This document shows positions 11,418 to 24,173 of a stretch of 64,000 nt of DNA, piece after piece. Origin of the DNA: Desmodesmus armatus (lineage: Eukaryota; Chlorophyta; Chlorophyceae; Sphaeropleales; Scenedesmaceae). The number at the start of each line of letters is the position of its first letter. Position 1 is the first letter of the stretch. Position numbers and translations under genes: made by a program. The DNA is taken from positions 1 through 64,000 of the forward strand of contig VIIQ02000674.1 in the NCBI GenBank assembly GCA_007449985.2, given 5' to 3'. Under the pieces are notes generated by a model. That model ran no database searches. It saw only the letters and a list, made by a program, of their open reading frames with translations, and had not been told where the DNA came from.

Positions 11418-12984
11418 AGGGCTGTGAGGTCCTTCTGTGACCTGGGGAGGGGGGGGGGGGTAGAGTCCAGTAGCAGAGGCATCCAGTGTTGCTGTTTGCT
11501 TAGGTGGAAAGCAGTTGGCAGAGCTTGAAGGGCAGTCAGTGTTGCCAGGCAGTCGTGTTGTATTCAGTTTTGGAAGGAGTGCAGGGACCTGAAGCAGTCC
11601 CACTCACCCCGTGTGTGATCATGAGCCAGCCTTACTCTTGGTTGTGTGCCCTGGTACTGTTGTTGTACCAGTCCTGTGGCTTTTGGGCACTTCTGTATGG
11701 GAGCGTTCTTGACTCCTTGTGTGGTTTGTTGGGAGGGGATGTGCTCGCAAGTGAATGCTTCCACTGCTGGGCAGTGCTCTTTCCAAATGCCTGTGTACTG
11801 CATGTGGGTGCTGTTGGGGCCGGCAGGCAGCCTAGGTTTGTGTGTGACTCACAATGTGGCAGCCAGCCACATCGGGAGGCCTATTTCATGCAAGTGTGGA
11901 TGGCTCACCGTGTCTGTTGTTCTATGCCTGTGTGTGTTTGCATGTGTGCTACTTGGTTTCACAGGCAGGTGTGCAGTTCATGCCTGCAGGCAGTCATGCT
12001 GCTAGCACAAGGGAGTAGGTAGCCTACATGTCCATTACACCACAACAGTGACAACAATCACCACATAAGCTCATCTCCACTTTTCATATGCGTGATGGCT
12101 TGATCACTGTGCTGTTGCCACAGAGTATCTTGATGTTATGTGCATGGGCTGCCGTGCATGATAAGGCTGCCATGCCCTGCCATGCCATGCCATGCCCTGT
12201 CATGCCAACAGTGTTCAGCAGGGTTCAGCAAGGGTTGCAGTAGGAACTATTGTGTCAGAACTGCAGTAGTTGTGTCGGTTGCCTTGCTGACAGGCACTTG
12301 GGTTTGAGCAGCCAACAGGTAGCCATAAAGGTAAAGATCCTGTTGCATTCATGTGGTCCCGTCTGGATTATGTAATCCGCCTGTCTTGCAACAGCTGTGA
12401 GCAGGGCTGCTGCCACAGCATGCCGCTGTTCCTGGTGTGGATACACATGCGCTGTGCGCTTGCGGAAGGTGGTGCACATGTGCCGGCAGGTTGTGATGCT
12501 GTCATGTGCATCTGTGGGGCACCCCTGTACATGATGGTTTGTGCTCTTATCAGCAGTTGAGGTGCAGCTCTGCTGTTGCGAGGCATGGGAAGCCTTCCCA
12601 ATGGTTGATTTATCACACGAAGAGGGAAGAACTCTGCTTGCATCTGACAGAGTGCACTGGCCCTGCAGTTTTTTTATCTCGGCACTGGGAAATCAAGACT
12701 TGCTATGTGTCAACATAGTAATCAACCTGATGGCTCAGCCAGGCTGGTGTTGCAATGCATGGTGGTTGAACATCAAGAACCCTGGGCACAAGTACTGGGT
12801 TGCAGTACATGTCGGAAGACCGAAGGCAGCCCGACCATGATGAAAGCAGAGTGAACCGAAAGCTTTTCCCTCAGCTCTTCAGTGATAGGCAGTCAGGACT
12901 CAAGGCGATTCGTACTTTGTCCCCAACTCTCTGCTGTCGTCGAGACCACTGAAGTGGATTGTTGCTTGAATACATGACAAAACG
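11418..12984. other. intergenic stretch, no supported gene
   Basis: Frames here are Cys/Val/Trp-rich noise without splice-consistent structure. It probably holds the long 3' UTR of the polyQ gene and the promoter/5' UTR of the next gene. A small CATGC-rich tandem stretch lies at 12165-12210. Confidence 0.5.
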
Positions 12985-15900
12985 ATGACAGAAATCAACG
13001 ATATGGCTCCGGCAGAGACCAGCTGTCTTGGCAGCGGCTGTGGTGCATCACCAGCCAAACCGACAACAGGAGAGCAGCAGAAGCACCAAATGCAGGATCC
13101 CTTCCTTTTGGACCTCCAAGAACAGGCCATGAAGGAGGTTGAGAAGAGGTGGTGAGTAGCCTTCCTGATTCAGTCTGTCCATGCGCTGTGCTGGCAACTG
13201 CAGCTGGGCCAAGCAAGGCAGGCATGTGCACCTTCAACACGGCCACGGCTTCTTGCAAAATGAATGCCTAGGAAACCTTAAACATCCAGTTGTTAAGTCA
13301 CAGGCTGCGCTGCAGCCCTGATTGGTTGAAGTGTGCAAAAGCTGACGCCCACTGCCACAGCAGCGGTGGTGTGACACCCAGCATGCGATAGGTCCGCTTT
13401 CCCCAAAGCCAGCACAGCAGCAGACACGGCCTATAGACCAGTGCTGATGTGGACAGTGCGTTTACTTGGTGCTGCTGCTCATCCTCATGCCTTTCCTGCA
13501 GGTTCCTGTCCAACATGGTCTACAGAACACTCACCGTCCCCTCCTGGCAGGAGTCTGAGAACAAAATAGCAGCTGTCTACTTCACGAAGCCGCCTGCAAA
13601 CAGCACCAGCAAGGTCGTCAGTGCCTACATCGCTCAAGTGGACCCCAAGCCCACCCACAGCTCTGCAGTGCGCATGGGCTTGCAGCGCGGGGTCATCCCG
13701 CTGCCCCCAGGCGCAGTTGCCCTCATGTGGACTCAGCACTTCCACAAGATCCTCATCAGGAAAGTTACAGCAGAGCAGTTTGAGCAGCTGGAGCTGGGCA
13801 GCTTCGATGTGCCTGAAGACTACCACTCCGCACCCGACCCCAAGAGCAGCAGCAGCGCCCAGCACGGCCGCGCCAACAGCAGCGGCCAGCACGGCGGTTC
13901 CCGCAGCAGCGGCAGCCCTGCTGAGATTGCAGCATATGCAGTGGCCAAGGCAAAGCACATGCAGGCGCACCTGCGCAACCTCATGCAGGAAGATGCTGAA
14001 GCCGTCGCAGCTGGCCAGATGGAGCATTCAGCAGAGCTGCGCACTGCCATCGAGTCCACACGCAGGGAGGCTGCGCAGGCCACTGCCATGGCCAACTTTG
14101 CTGTCGCAAGGAGGGACACAGGAGGCCGGGCAAGGTTGGAGGCCGTGGAGAAGGCTAAGAAAGAAGCCAGAGAGATCCGCAGGAAGGAAGAGGCCCGGCA
14201 AGCCATGGAGGCAGAGCTGCGCAGGGCAGAGGAAGAGGCCCAGTCCAGGGCAGATGAAGAGAACCAGCACAGCGCCAAGGCTGCGGCCCAGGCACTGCAG
14301 GCAGAAACAGCTGCACAGCGCAGCTGCCAGCCTTCCTGCAAGGACCGCAGCAGTCACTGCTCCTCCTCCTCCGCGCAGGAGTCCTGCTCACTCGAGCACG
14401 GCAAGGGTGTCGCAGACAGCAGGACTCTGCAGGACAGCAACAACAGCAAGCAGGGCCCTGGGGAGGCTGCCAAGGGCAAAGAGCACACCCACAACAGCAG
14501 CGACTTGCAGGACAGCAGTGATGACGGCGTGGACATGAACGACCAGGTATCATCACCCACGCCCTCAAAGCCTGCAGCGCCCGAGAGCCCCTACTCCTGC
14601 TGGGGACAGGTCTTCCCTGAGATTGCTGCTGCAGAGGACGCAGCCGCTGAAGCCAGGATGGTCGCAGAGGTGGCAAGCGCAGCAGCACGCAAGGCTTTGG
14701 ACGCCAGGAAGGCCGCAGAGGAGGCAGCCACAGCAGCAGCAGACCTAGTCAAGGCCCTGAAGGCAGCAGTACCCAAGGAGCCCAAACCCAAGTCTGAGAC
14801 AAGTCGACTCCAAGAGCTGCATAAGGCCGAGAGTTCAACCACAGCAGCTGCGTCAGCAACAACTGCACTTGTGCACTCTAAACAGCTCCAAGAGGTGCCG
14901 AAGGCCGAGAGCTCACCCACAGCAGCAGCAGCAGCGTCAGCAACCACTGCAGTTGCGAGCTCCACGCTGTCAGTGACCGCGCAGCGGCGGAAGGACATCC
15001 TGAAGGAGAAGGAGGAAGCTGCGCAGCATGCTGCGAAAGTCACGGAGGCGAAAGTCAGGCTGGCTGAAGCAACGGTAGCGCTGGCTGCAGCAGACGCTGC
15101 TGCAGCCCCCCTAGCAGCCAACGCAGTGGCAACGCGTGCGGCAGCAGCTGCTGCGCAGCGCGCAGTTTACTGCATGCAGGCGGCCGCTGCGTCTGAGATG
15201 CACTCCTCAGCCGAGGTGGAGCGCCTGCGCGCATGCAATAAGGGCCCTGCATGGCTCAACCCAGCCTTGCGCTTCCCGCCTGTGCTGATGTCAGCGGAGC
15301 ACCAAACCCCCGAGTCCGAGGCGCTAAACCGCCACCTGGGACTGGTGAGCTGGAAGGAGCCAGAGCAGTACAGGCGGGTGGACTTCATGTATGAGGGAGT
15401 GCCTTCGGAGCTATGGTGTCCCCGGCAGTACATCCAGGGCAGCAGCAGGGACGTCGGCACGGAGGTGCGGGACGCCCCACGCAAGCGGCATGGTGTGCTG
15501 GGGCGCGCGCGCACTGCAGGTGAGGGGAGACGACTCATCGTGAGCTGTCAGTAAGCATGAACAAAGCTAGAAAGTGTCCATGCCACCTCAAGCCTTGAGA
15601 GGGCCTCTCACCTTGGTGGCTGCCATCCTCAGCCAAGGTCCATGTAGGGACTGGTTGCCTGTACTGCACTGCATGGTGCATGTGAGGGCCCTCACGTATG
15701 CCCCATGCCTCTACTGTCTGGTAAGCAGCTGACAATTGCATCATGCATGATGAGTCCCCCTTTTGACAGCAGCGTCCTGGTTTCCACCCTCCCACGGCCA
15801 ACAGCTGACCCATGTGCCTAGCATAAGTGCACTGCCGTTCTGTAGCCCGTTTTCTTTGCCGGTCCTTTTCCCCATATGTCCTGTCCCTGTTTGCAAATCC

Positions 15901-16189
15901 CGTCTGCTCCACAGTGACTGGCAGCCTGGAGTACGGAGTGCTGGAGGGGCGCGACGCAGTGGTGGAGGGCCTCATCCAGAAGTCCTGGCTGGAGTACTGC
16001 CCAGCACCGCCACCCCGCAAGCAGTCAGCGCTGATGGCCTTCTACAACGCCCGCATCCGCCCAACCGTCGACCGCATGAAGCTATGCCTGCGGCACCGAG
16101 TGGATGATGTGGCGGAGAATGTGGAGGAGGTGGGCCAGAGGTTGGTGCCAAGGTGGCAGGGCTGCTCGACAGTGCTAGCCAGTCCATGA
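12985..16189 (+). CDS. Ala-rich, charged, probably coiled-coil protein
   Basis: Exon 1 runs from ATG 12985 to 13151 (a second in-frame ATG at 13003), exon 2 13502-15519, exon 3 from 15915. A split TGG codon and then a split GTG codon join the exons in frame; donors are GTGAGT and GTGAGG, acceptors CTGCAG and CCACAG. The N-terminal ~150 aa look globular (MVYRTLTVPSWQ, GVIPLPPGAVALMWTQHF). The middle is long, Ala/Lys/Glu/Arg-rich and helical with Ser/Gln spacers (ARLEAVEKAKKEAREIRR). The C-terminal part is conserved-looking again (LVSWKEPEQYRRVDFMYEG, FYNARIRPTVDRMKLCLRH). Exon 3 stops at 16187-16189; a +1 shift near 16150 would extend it, so the true end is uncertain. Unlike its neighbour, the 2-kb exon has no frame breaks. 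Family not recognised. Confidence 0.75.
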
Positions 16190-18456
16190 GTGCAGACCAG
16201 ACGGCCTCTGGTGCAGCGGCTGCACAGGGCCTCCTCCACTACCACCCTGGCAAGAGCAGCGGCCGTCATGGTGAGATGTCGGCAGCGGCGGTAGCAGCGG
16301 CTGCTATAGCTGGCAGCCATGGTTATGTGCTTGCCACCAGGAGCCACAGCATCACGGGTTCACCCGTAGCGCTGCCAAGAACAGTGGCCATGCTGTTGCA
16401 GCCGGCAGGAGCGGTGTGGGTGCGCATGGCAGTGGGTGTGTGCAGGGCAACGGGGGTGGTAGTGATGCAATGTGGTTGGCAGCACGGGGCTTGCAGACCA
16501 GCCTGCAGGCAGCCCAAGTCTGGACTATCCTCAGCTGGACCTGTCAATCCGTGCTGGCAGGTGAATAGCCTGTTCAGGCTGTAAGTACAGCGCCTCGGAG
16601 AGAGGTGGCCCGCCTGATCGCCTGCTTTGGTGTGGCTGGTGGCAGTGAGGGGGTCCATGCCGTCGCATGGCTGCATCAGCAGGGAAGGGGCTGTATTAGC
16701 CCCAGACCTGGCCAGCACTGTCATGTCTGCAGCCGCTGTGTGCGCGTCTGGGGCGCAAGGCATTTGTAAGTTGTGCCGCACCAGTGATGTCGGCTTGGCT
16801 GAAGGTGCCACCCAGCCTCAGGCTTTTGACTGTACAGTGAGCCCAACAGCCGGGCAAGCAGCACTAGGTTGCTTGTTGCTGCAGGTGTCACACCAACACA
16901 AGTTGTGTTGGTGTGTGGGTGACGTGGTGTGTTTTGCAGGCAGGGATGTCACTGACACAAGGCTTGTGTGCTACACAATTTCCAGTGTGTGTTTGGAGCT
17001 CTCGGGCATCATGCATGATGCTTTGTGTTGTGCAAGGGTTGGCGACAGCCTGCCGCAGGCTCGGAGTGTGGTTTGGAGTGTCATTTGCACGCCCAAGGCT
17101 GCTGGGCCCTTGTTGCTCACATTCATGCCCACTTCGTGGTGGCACCCAGCAAGACTTCTGTGACAGGTACCATCGTCTGGCCCGGAAGCATTGAATGCTG
17201 CTACTGTACAGCAGCCAGCAGGGCTCAGCGGGAAGGCCAGTCAGCCGTTTGTCGACCAAGTTTCACACTTGAACATGGGCTGCCATGCTGCAACATGCGT
17301 GTGGTGGGTGTAGTTTCTCGGCAAGCTGAGAATCCCTTGTGAGGTCTTGCGAGAGAGAAGTGCACTTGTTGGAGAGGTGCACGTGTTGCTGATCCGATCA
17401 CACTGATCCGATCACACTGATCACACAGTATGACACTGCAGTGACTGTCACAAGTGACTCTTGAGGTGTGTAGCCCGTGACCATCATTATTGCCACCTTA
17501 CAACCACATTGCCACCCATTACTGCCACAAACTGGTGTGCCAACAAACCTCTCCAGGCCCACAGCGCAAGGGCCAACATATATTGAACATGGCCCAGCAC
17601 ATGACCGCAACTTGACATTTCATCACTGCTTGACATAAACAGCAGATGACCTGTGACAACTTTGAATGACAACTTGGCTGACGACAGCAAAGAGATGCTA
17701 TCTGGACAAAACACATTGCCGTAGAGCGAGGTACACAAGCAACACTCAGCCCCACACGATCACCAGCCCCCTCTGCCCCTACACAAGTTGACCTCCACAC
17801 AGGAGGCAAGGCAAGAATGAATCACAGGGTTTCCTCACTGCTGCATGTGCAGCGGAGGCGGATGCAGCTCTGCATACTTTGCACCAGCGCACCACCCTTC
17901 AAGCAGGACAGAACCGACAATGCACGCCTTGCTCTGCCACTGACTGCTGTGCTGACAGCCAGTCCTGCAAGCTGAGACTTCCTGCTGCTGTTGGTTGACC
18001 AACACCCGGTGCTCAGCCGTCTGCTGCATGTCAACTCCCCTGGGCCAAGAAACTGCTGTTGCTGCTGGCTGCCAGTGCCTGCTGCTCCGTCAGCTACTTT
18101 TGGCAGACTGGGCAGGACTGTCGGGCGTTCGCTGGTTGCCTGCTTCTGCAGAACAGCGCTCCAGCAGCTGCAGCCACACATCAGGGGCAGGGCCCGCCTG
18201 CAGCACACATAGACAAAGGCACAACTGTCAGCACCTTGGGCTGACACTGGCAAGGTTTGTCAACTACCTGGTACTGCGGCTGGTGAGGCCACCTGATGAA
18301 CGTGATATTTCTAAATGGCTGGAAAACCCATTCTGCCTCTCAGCACAGTGCATTTGTAAGGAACAACACGCACATCAAGTACCAGGCCCTATGCATCCAT
18401 AACTTTGCCGCTACAGCTCACAGCACACCACCCAGGCCCGCAGTTGACAGGTAGAC
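16190..18456. other. no supported gene; small palindromes and tandem units
   Basis: No splice-consistent coding sequence was found. It contains a near-perfect palindrome at 16889-16915 and a duplicated TGATCCGATCACAC unit at 17393-17420. TGTAA motifs at 16578 and 16763 could serve as algal poly(A) signals for the gene to the left. Confidence 0.45.
16889..16915. other. 27-bp palindrome
   Basis: Arms CACACCAACACAA and TTGTGTTGGTGTG flank a single G. It lies in otherwise featureless sequence; possible cruciform or protein-binding site. Confidence 0.8.
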
Positions 18457-20035
18457 AGGCTACGCTGATTGGTTGTATGTGTCCGCTACAGAGGGCCTTG
18501 CTGTTAGCTCGCTGGGGGGGGGGTACACAACACCCACACTGCTGCTGCCAAAAAATGCCCCTATACCCCGCAAGACCCCGTTCACCTGTTTGGAGGTGTA
18601 GTGCAGCACCCAGGGAGGTATTGGCTCGCCATGAGCAAAACCCCACGTACTCTGGGTTTGCAGGGCAGTAAGCGCTGTGAGGCTTGTGAGTGGCAGGAGA
18701 GGAGCCACGGTTGAAACCAGGCTGTCCGCAGCAACAGTAAGCTTACGAAGCTGTGTGAGAACTGCCAGGCCCTGGAAGGATGCCTTAAAAGCTGATGTGC
18801 TGGCTGTGCCAAGCAGCATATCTATATGAGTCAAGGCTGTGAGCTTATGCAGCTGAGACACATGCAACCCCGGCTGCAGCGACAACCAAGGTAAGTCAGA
18901 AAGGCTGGGGCAGCAGCCCACAAGGCTAGCCACGTCTCCTGCAGATCATGGAGTGGGCAGGGGAGAAGGAAGAGGCTCCTTCCGTGCGTAGTTCTCAAGA
19001 ACAGCAAAGGCAGTAAGGTGCGGCAGCTTGTGTGTGGCTCGGAATACAGACGGCCACACCTGCCGTGGATCACTCAGCATGAAGGTAACCAGGTTGCTGC
19101 TTGCAGTGAGAGCTGAGTATGCTGGGCCGGGAGGGGGCCAGTCCACACCGCTGTAGGGAGCCAGGGGAGCCACCAACAGCCGCTTCAGATGCTGCAGCCG
19201 CGCCATGCCAGACAAAAGAGATCCAGGCCCCACAACGGGGCCTCTACGTCAGAATTGATCTGCAGCTCATGCAGCCCTGTGGGCACCAAAGACAGTAGCC
19301 CAGCTTCCACAGGAGAAAACAGTAAGAGGGTCTTCAAAGAGGCGGGAAACACCAAGCCAGGGACATTGACAGGACCTGTAGGTTCGCTATCAGCCCACAA
19401 GGACAGCTGCTGCAAATTTGTGAGACCACCTAGTTGCAGCAGGTTCTCAAAAGAGAGGTCATGCACCGCCAATAATGTGAGATGCTGCAAACTTGGCAGG
19501 GTGGCGCTGCATAAACCGCCCAAAGAGTACGCATCACCTAACCAATCCAAGGGGTTCACGTGCAAGTGCTTTAGGTGCACCAGGCTCGACAGGTCGGCAT
19601 CAAAGACAGCACCTGCCGTGGCGTCGACAATATGGCACCACAGCTCCAAACGAGTCAACCTGCTACAGCTCTGAAGCACACCGGACTGGCCTTCTGCTGG
19701 CCCAAGCTGCACGTTGCACCCAGGACCCAAAATCAGCTCCTGTAGGATGGGCAGGCCAGCTGCTGCAGTGGCGAAACATCGCTGTCAGTGAACATTTCGA
19801 GGCATGTCACATGCTGACCAGAATGGGACAGCCACTCCATCACGTCGTCGTAACGAGACTGTGGTATGCTGCTGCCATCGCTTCCAAACGACAGCTTCAG
19901 CTGCTGTGTCGCTGCCACTGCTGCTGCATGCAGCCTTCTGCTGACTAAGCAGCAGCTGCCCAGCCTTTCACGGAGGGGCACGTGCTGCATAACAAGCTTG
20001 AGCACCTCGTCTGGCAGGGAGCACAGGTCCGACAT
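18457..20035 (-). pseudogene. F-box/LRR protein, frameshifted copy 1
   Basis: From ATG 20035 the frame encodes an F-box-like N-terminus (LPDEVLKLVMQHVPLRERL, then SCCLVSRRLHAAAV) and then leucine-rich repeats (RLTRLELW, LPSLQHLTLL, LTNLQQLSLW, ALTHIDMLL, LTQLRKLTV). F-box proteins usually act as substrate receptors of SCF ubiquitin ligases, with LRRs binding the target. Reading the whole protein needs one frame change near 19740-19755, another near 19195-19225, and read-through of a TGA at 18946-18948. The segment around SALTASSNL/PHLTAF is clearly homologous to the plus-strand copy at 35 kb. It could be a decayed paralogue or a gene damaged by assembly indels. Confidence 0.7.
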
Positions 20036-20536
20036 GATGATGCCAGCCAGGAGAGGAATTGAAAGGTGGATCGGAATGTCAGATCAATATGTTGTGTTGC
20101 CAGGTGGATGATGTCGATCACATGTAAACCGTTTCGAACTGTGAGTTCATAAGGTTGCAAGGTTGTCTACACTGTAATCAACACGCGATACAACATGTGT
20201 AACCCTTGACCCTTGCAACTGCCACCAACCGCACACAAACCTGCCAAAGTGCTCGATCATCTGTACTGAAAACATCAATCTGTCCGTATAATCCTCAGGC
20301 GACTGTCTCTCAAGCACATCCCCACCCCTTACTGTTCTACTGCTTTGAGCACTCTGCTGCCTTGCTAGTGGTCGTCCCGCTGTCGAGCAGTCTCGCGTGC
20401 GTTTGGTGCATTATCTTTCTAGTATCATGCAATCATACTGTAGCTGGTTGGCCCCCTGTTCCCTATGACCCCCACCAGCAGAAATACCACCAACTCTTTA
20501 CCCGCACCCCTGTAGCACCCCTAGTAAAGCAGCACC
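20036..20536. promoter_or_regulatory. divergent intergenic region between F-box/LRR and MFAP1
   Basis: A ~500-bp gap separates two head-to-head genes, so it should hold both 5' regions. No convincing TATA box or heat-shock element was seen. Confidence 0.4.
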
Positions 20537-23039
20537 ATGTCTGGAGCCCTTGCAGCGCGTCCTACCGACAAAGAGCTCGAGAAGGGCCGTGTCGAGAAGA
20601 CCACAGTCAAGCGCTACTGGCCAGGCCGCGCTCCAGCATGGATCGAGCAGCAGCAGCAGGAGGCAGCAGCAGCAGCATCTGCTGAAGATTTGGCACAGCA
20701 GGTGCAGCGAACAGCAATCTCCGCGCCAGTTGTCGTGAAAAAGGTTGCAGATCCGCGGCTGGCGCGCCTTGCACAGCGCAGCACAGACAGGGAGGAAGCA
20801 GTAGAGGAGCACAGGTGAGACTAGACCCTACGGGGAACCCCGAGGCAGCTGTAGGGATTGTATTTGGGGCTATGTACAGCACTTCGGGCTTTGAGATTGG
20901 ATCAGATGGGGTAGCACTGATAGGGACAAAGCAGTAGAGGAGCACAGGTGAGACACCACCAGCTAGCCCTGCGGCAGCTGTAGGGTCTGTGTTTTGGTGC
21001 TTCGGAAGCATAGGGTGTTGCAGAATGGCGCAGCGCAGACCAGACAGGGCGGAAGCAGTGGAGGATTACAGGTGAACCCAACACGGAGCCATGCTGCAAT
21101 CTCAGGCTTTGTGCTGTGGGGCTGTGTCAGCAGAGGGATTGGTAGAGTATCCTAGTTGTAGTAGCACAGAGAGGGAGGAAGCAGGGAGGGAGGCATCCAG
21201 GTGCATCTTACACAGGGAGCCCTGCAGCAGCTGTAGGGCTTGCCCCCTGGGGTTGCGTAAGCAGTGGTGTTGCATAAAATCTCACCGCGCCCCCTGTGCG
21301 GCATGCTGGTGTTCCATTTTGCTTTACAGGCAGATATGTGCAGCGGAAGTAGTGCGGCGGTGGCATCCAGACAGTGATGATGATTGATTTGCACACAAGC
21401 CCCCGTGGGCATGCCGGTCCCTGTCAATGCACTACACCCAACTTTTTCCCTCACACACACCACGTGCATGTGTCACCTTCTGCCCCACAGGCAGAAACGT
21501 GCAGCAGAGGTAGTGCGGCACCGAGACAGCAACGATGAGCAGCAGAGCGGCAGCAAGGATGCCTGACATGCATACGCACAAGCCCCCCTGCCTTGGCCAT
21601 GCCAGGACCTTCATACCCCCCCCCCCCCCCCCGCGCCCCCTACAAACAAACACACATGCCAGCACACAGCATGCCCTTGTGTTTCCTCCTGTGACACAAG
21701 GAAGATACATGCAGCAGAGGTTGTACGGCGGCGGCACCGAGACAGCGACGACCAGGGGCACAGCAGCAGTGAAGCTCAGCACCATCCACAACTTGGTCTT
21801 GCACACACTCATCTCCCTTCGACCTAGCAACTCCCCCCCCCCCCCTGCGGCATGCTGGTGTTCCATTTTGCTTTACAGGCAGATACGTGCAGCAGAAGTA
21901 GTGCGCCGGCGGCATCCAGACAGCGATGATGAGCACCAGAGCGGCAATGCACTACACTTTCACTTTCCCTATTTCACACCATGCTTAATTGTCACCTTCT
22001 GCCCCACAGGCAGATACCTGCAGCAGAGGTTGTGCGGCGGCGGCACCGAGACAGCGACGACGAGCAGCAGAGCGGCAGTGAACCTCAGCAACCTCCATAA
22101 TTTGGCCTTGCACACACTAATCTCTCTTTGACCTTGTACTCCCCCCCCCCCCCCCATGCGGCATGCTGGTGTTCCATTTTGCTTTACAGGCAGATACGTG
22201 CAGCAGAAGTAGTGCGGCGGCGGCATCCAGACAGTGATGATGAGCAGCACAGCAGCAATGCACTACACCCCCACCTACCCTCTTTCACACCACGTGCATG
22301 TGTCACCTCCTGCCCCACAGGCAGATACGTGCAGCAGAGGTAGTGCGGCACCGAGACAGCAACGATGAGCAGCAGAGCGGCAGCAAGGATGCCTGACATG
22401 CATACGCACAAGCCCCCCTGCCTTGGCCATGCCAGGACCTTCATACCCCCCCCCCCCCCCCCCCCGCGCCCTCTACAAACAAACACACATGCCAGCACAC
22501 AGCATGCCCTTGTGTTTCCTCCTGTGACACAAGGAAGATACATGCAGCAGAGGTTGTACAGCGGCGGCACCGAGACAGCGACGACCAGGGGCACAGCAGC
22601 AGTGAAGCTCAGCACCATCCACAACTTGGTCTTGCACACACTCATCTCCCTTCGACCTAGCAACTCCCCCCCCCCCCCCATGCGGCATGCTGGTGTTCCG
22701 TTTTATATGTACAGGCAGATACGTGCAGCAGAAGTAGTGCGGCGGCGGCATCCAGACAGCGATGATGAGCACCAGAGCGGCAATGCACTACACTTTCACT
22801 TTCCCTATTTCACACCATGCTTAATTGTCACCTTCTGCCCCACAGGCAGATACGTGCAGCAGAGGTTGTGCGGCGGCGGCATCCAGACAGTGATGATGAG
22901 GGGAGTGAGGATGAAGAGGAGGGCAGCAGCAGCAGTGAGGGGGAGGAGGAGCAGCAGGAACAGGAGGAGGACGAGGTGGAACTGCAGCGGCGCAGGGACG
23001 CACTGAAAGAAAGGTGTGTGTTCGCCCGTGTGTGTGGGT

Positions 23040-23071
<32 letters not shown>

Positions 23072-24115
23072 GGGGGGGGGCTGATGACTTGTTGGGAGTG
23101 CGGGGTAGGGAGGGAAAAAGGGAGGGTGGGTTGAGTGGGGTCGTCAGGAGGGGGGTTGGCAGGGGCACAGAGTTGCGGTTGAGGAGGTGTGGGCGTAAGG
23201 CCAGTGAGGTGCCAGGGTGTTTACTAGGTGTTTTTTGGGGGCGGGGGAGTTCGAGTGGGGCAGTGAGGAGGTGGGGGGGGGGGGGAGCGCGTCAGTGTTG
23301 CATTCAGGAGAGGTAGGGTCCAGAGGTCAGTGCGTGCAAGGGAGGGGAGAAGCGGACGGGAGCAGCAGGAGCAGGAGGAGGATGAAAAGGAGCTGCAGCA
23401 GCGCAGGGACGCACTCACGGAGAGCTGAGGATGTGTTCGTGCCCCGCCCCGGGGGAGGGGGGGGGTGTGAGGATGGGGAGGGTGTTAGCACAGGATTACT
23501 TGAGTAGCTAGCATACTACGATCATGCAAGTCACATGCAAGCAGTCTATAAGGCATGCTAGGGTGTGTGTGTGGGGGGGGGGGGAGTGGGTACATGCATT
23601 GTGCTGATGGGGGACTTGACCCATGGAGAACCCAGTGCTGGTCGTGCTTGTGGGGTTTTCACACTGCTCAACTGTGTTGGTGTCGCTGTGTCAAGCATTG
23701 CGGGCATATGACCCTGCAATTTGTGTGGGCCTGTACTGCTGTGTGTTGTGTTGCAGGTTGCGGCAGCAGGAGCAGCAGCAGCAAGAGTTGCTAGCAGCAG
23801 CAGGGGATGAAGAGGAGGAGGTAAGTGGAGTTTGACGCGGGGGGGGGGGGGGGGGGGCAGCTTGTTTGCAAAGGGTGGGCGCAATTGGCAACTTGACGTG
23901 AAGCGCATACTGTGCAGAAGCAGCAGAACATGCGGGAGCACTTGGAGCACTTGCAGTGACAGTAGCTGCGGCAGGAATGGTGATGCGAAGGTATCTGGTG
24001 GCAGGACACATCAGGCGTGGTGGCCATCAGCATTGTTTTGCATTGCAACTGCTTTATGTCACTGCATCATCGGGGTACGCAATGCCCAGCCCCTGTGTCC
24101 GTGCCATAACTGTCA

Positions 24116-24173
<58 letters not shown>

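Noticed and set aside
21321..22845. Array considered as a CRISPR or as serial full exons
   Set aside because: Units are 131-213 bp, eukaryotic splice-site bearing, lack donors after each copy and match the MFAP1 exon 2 edge.
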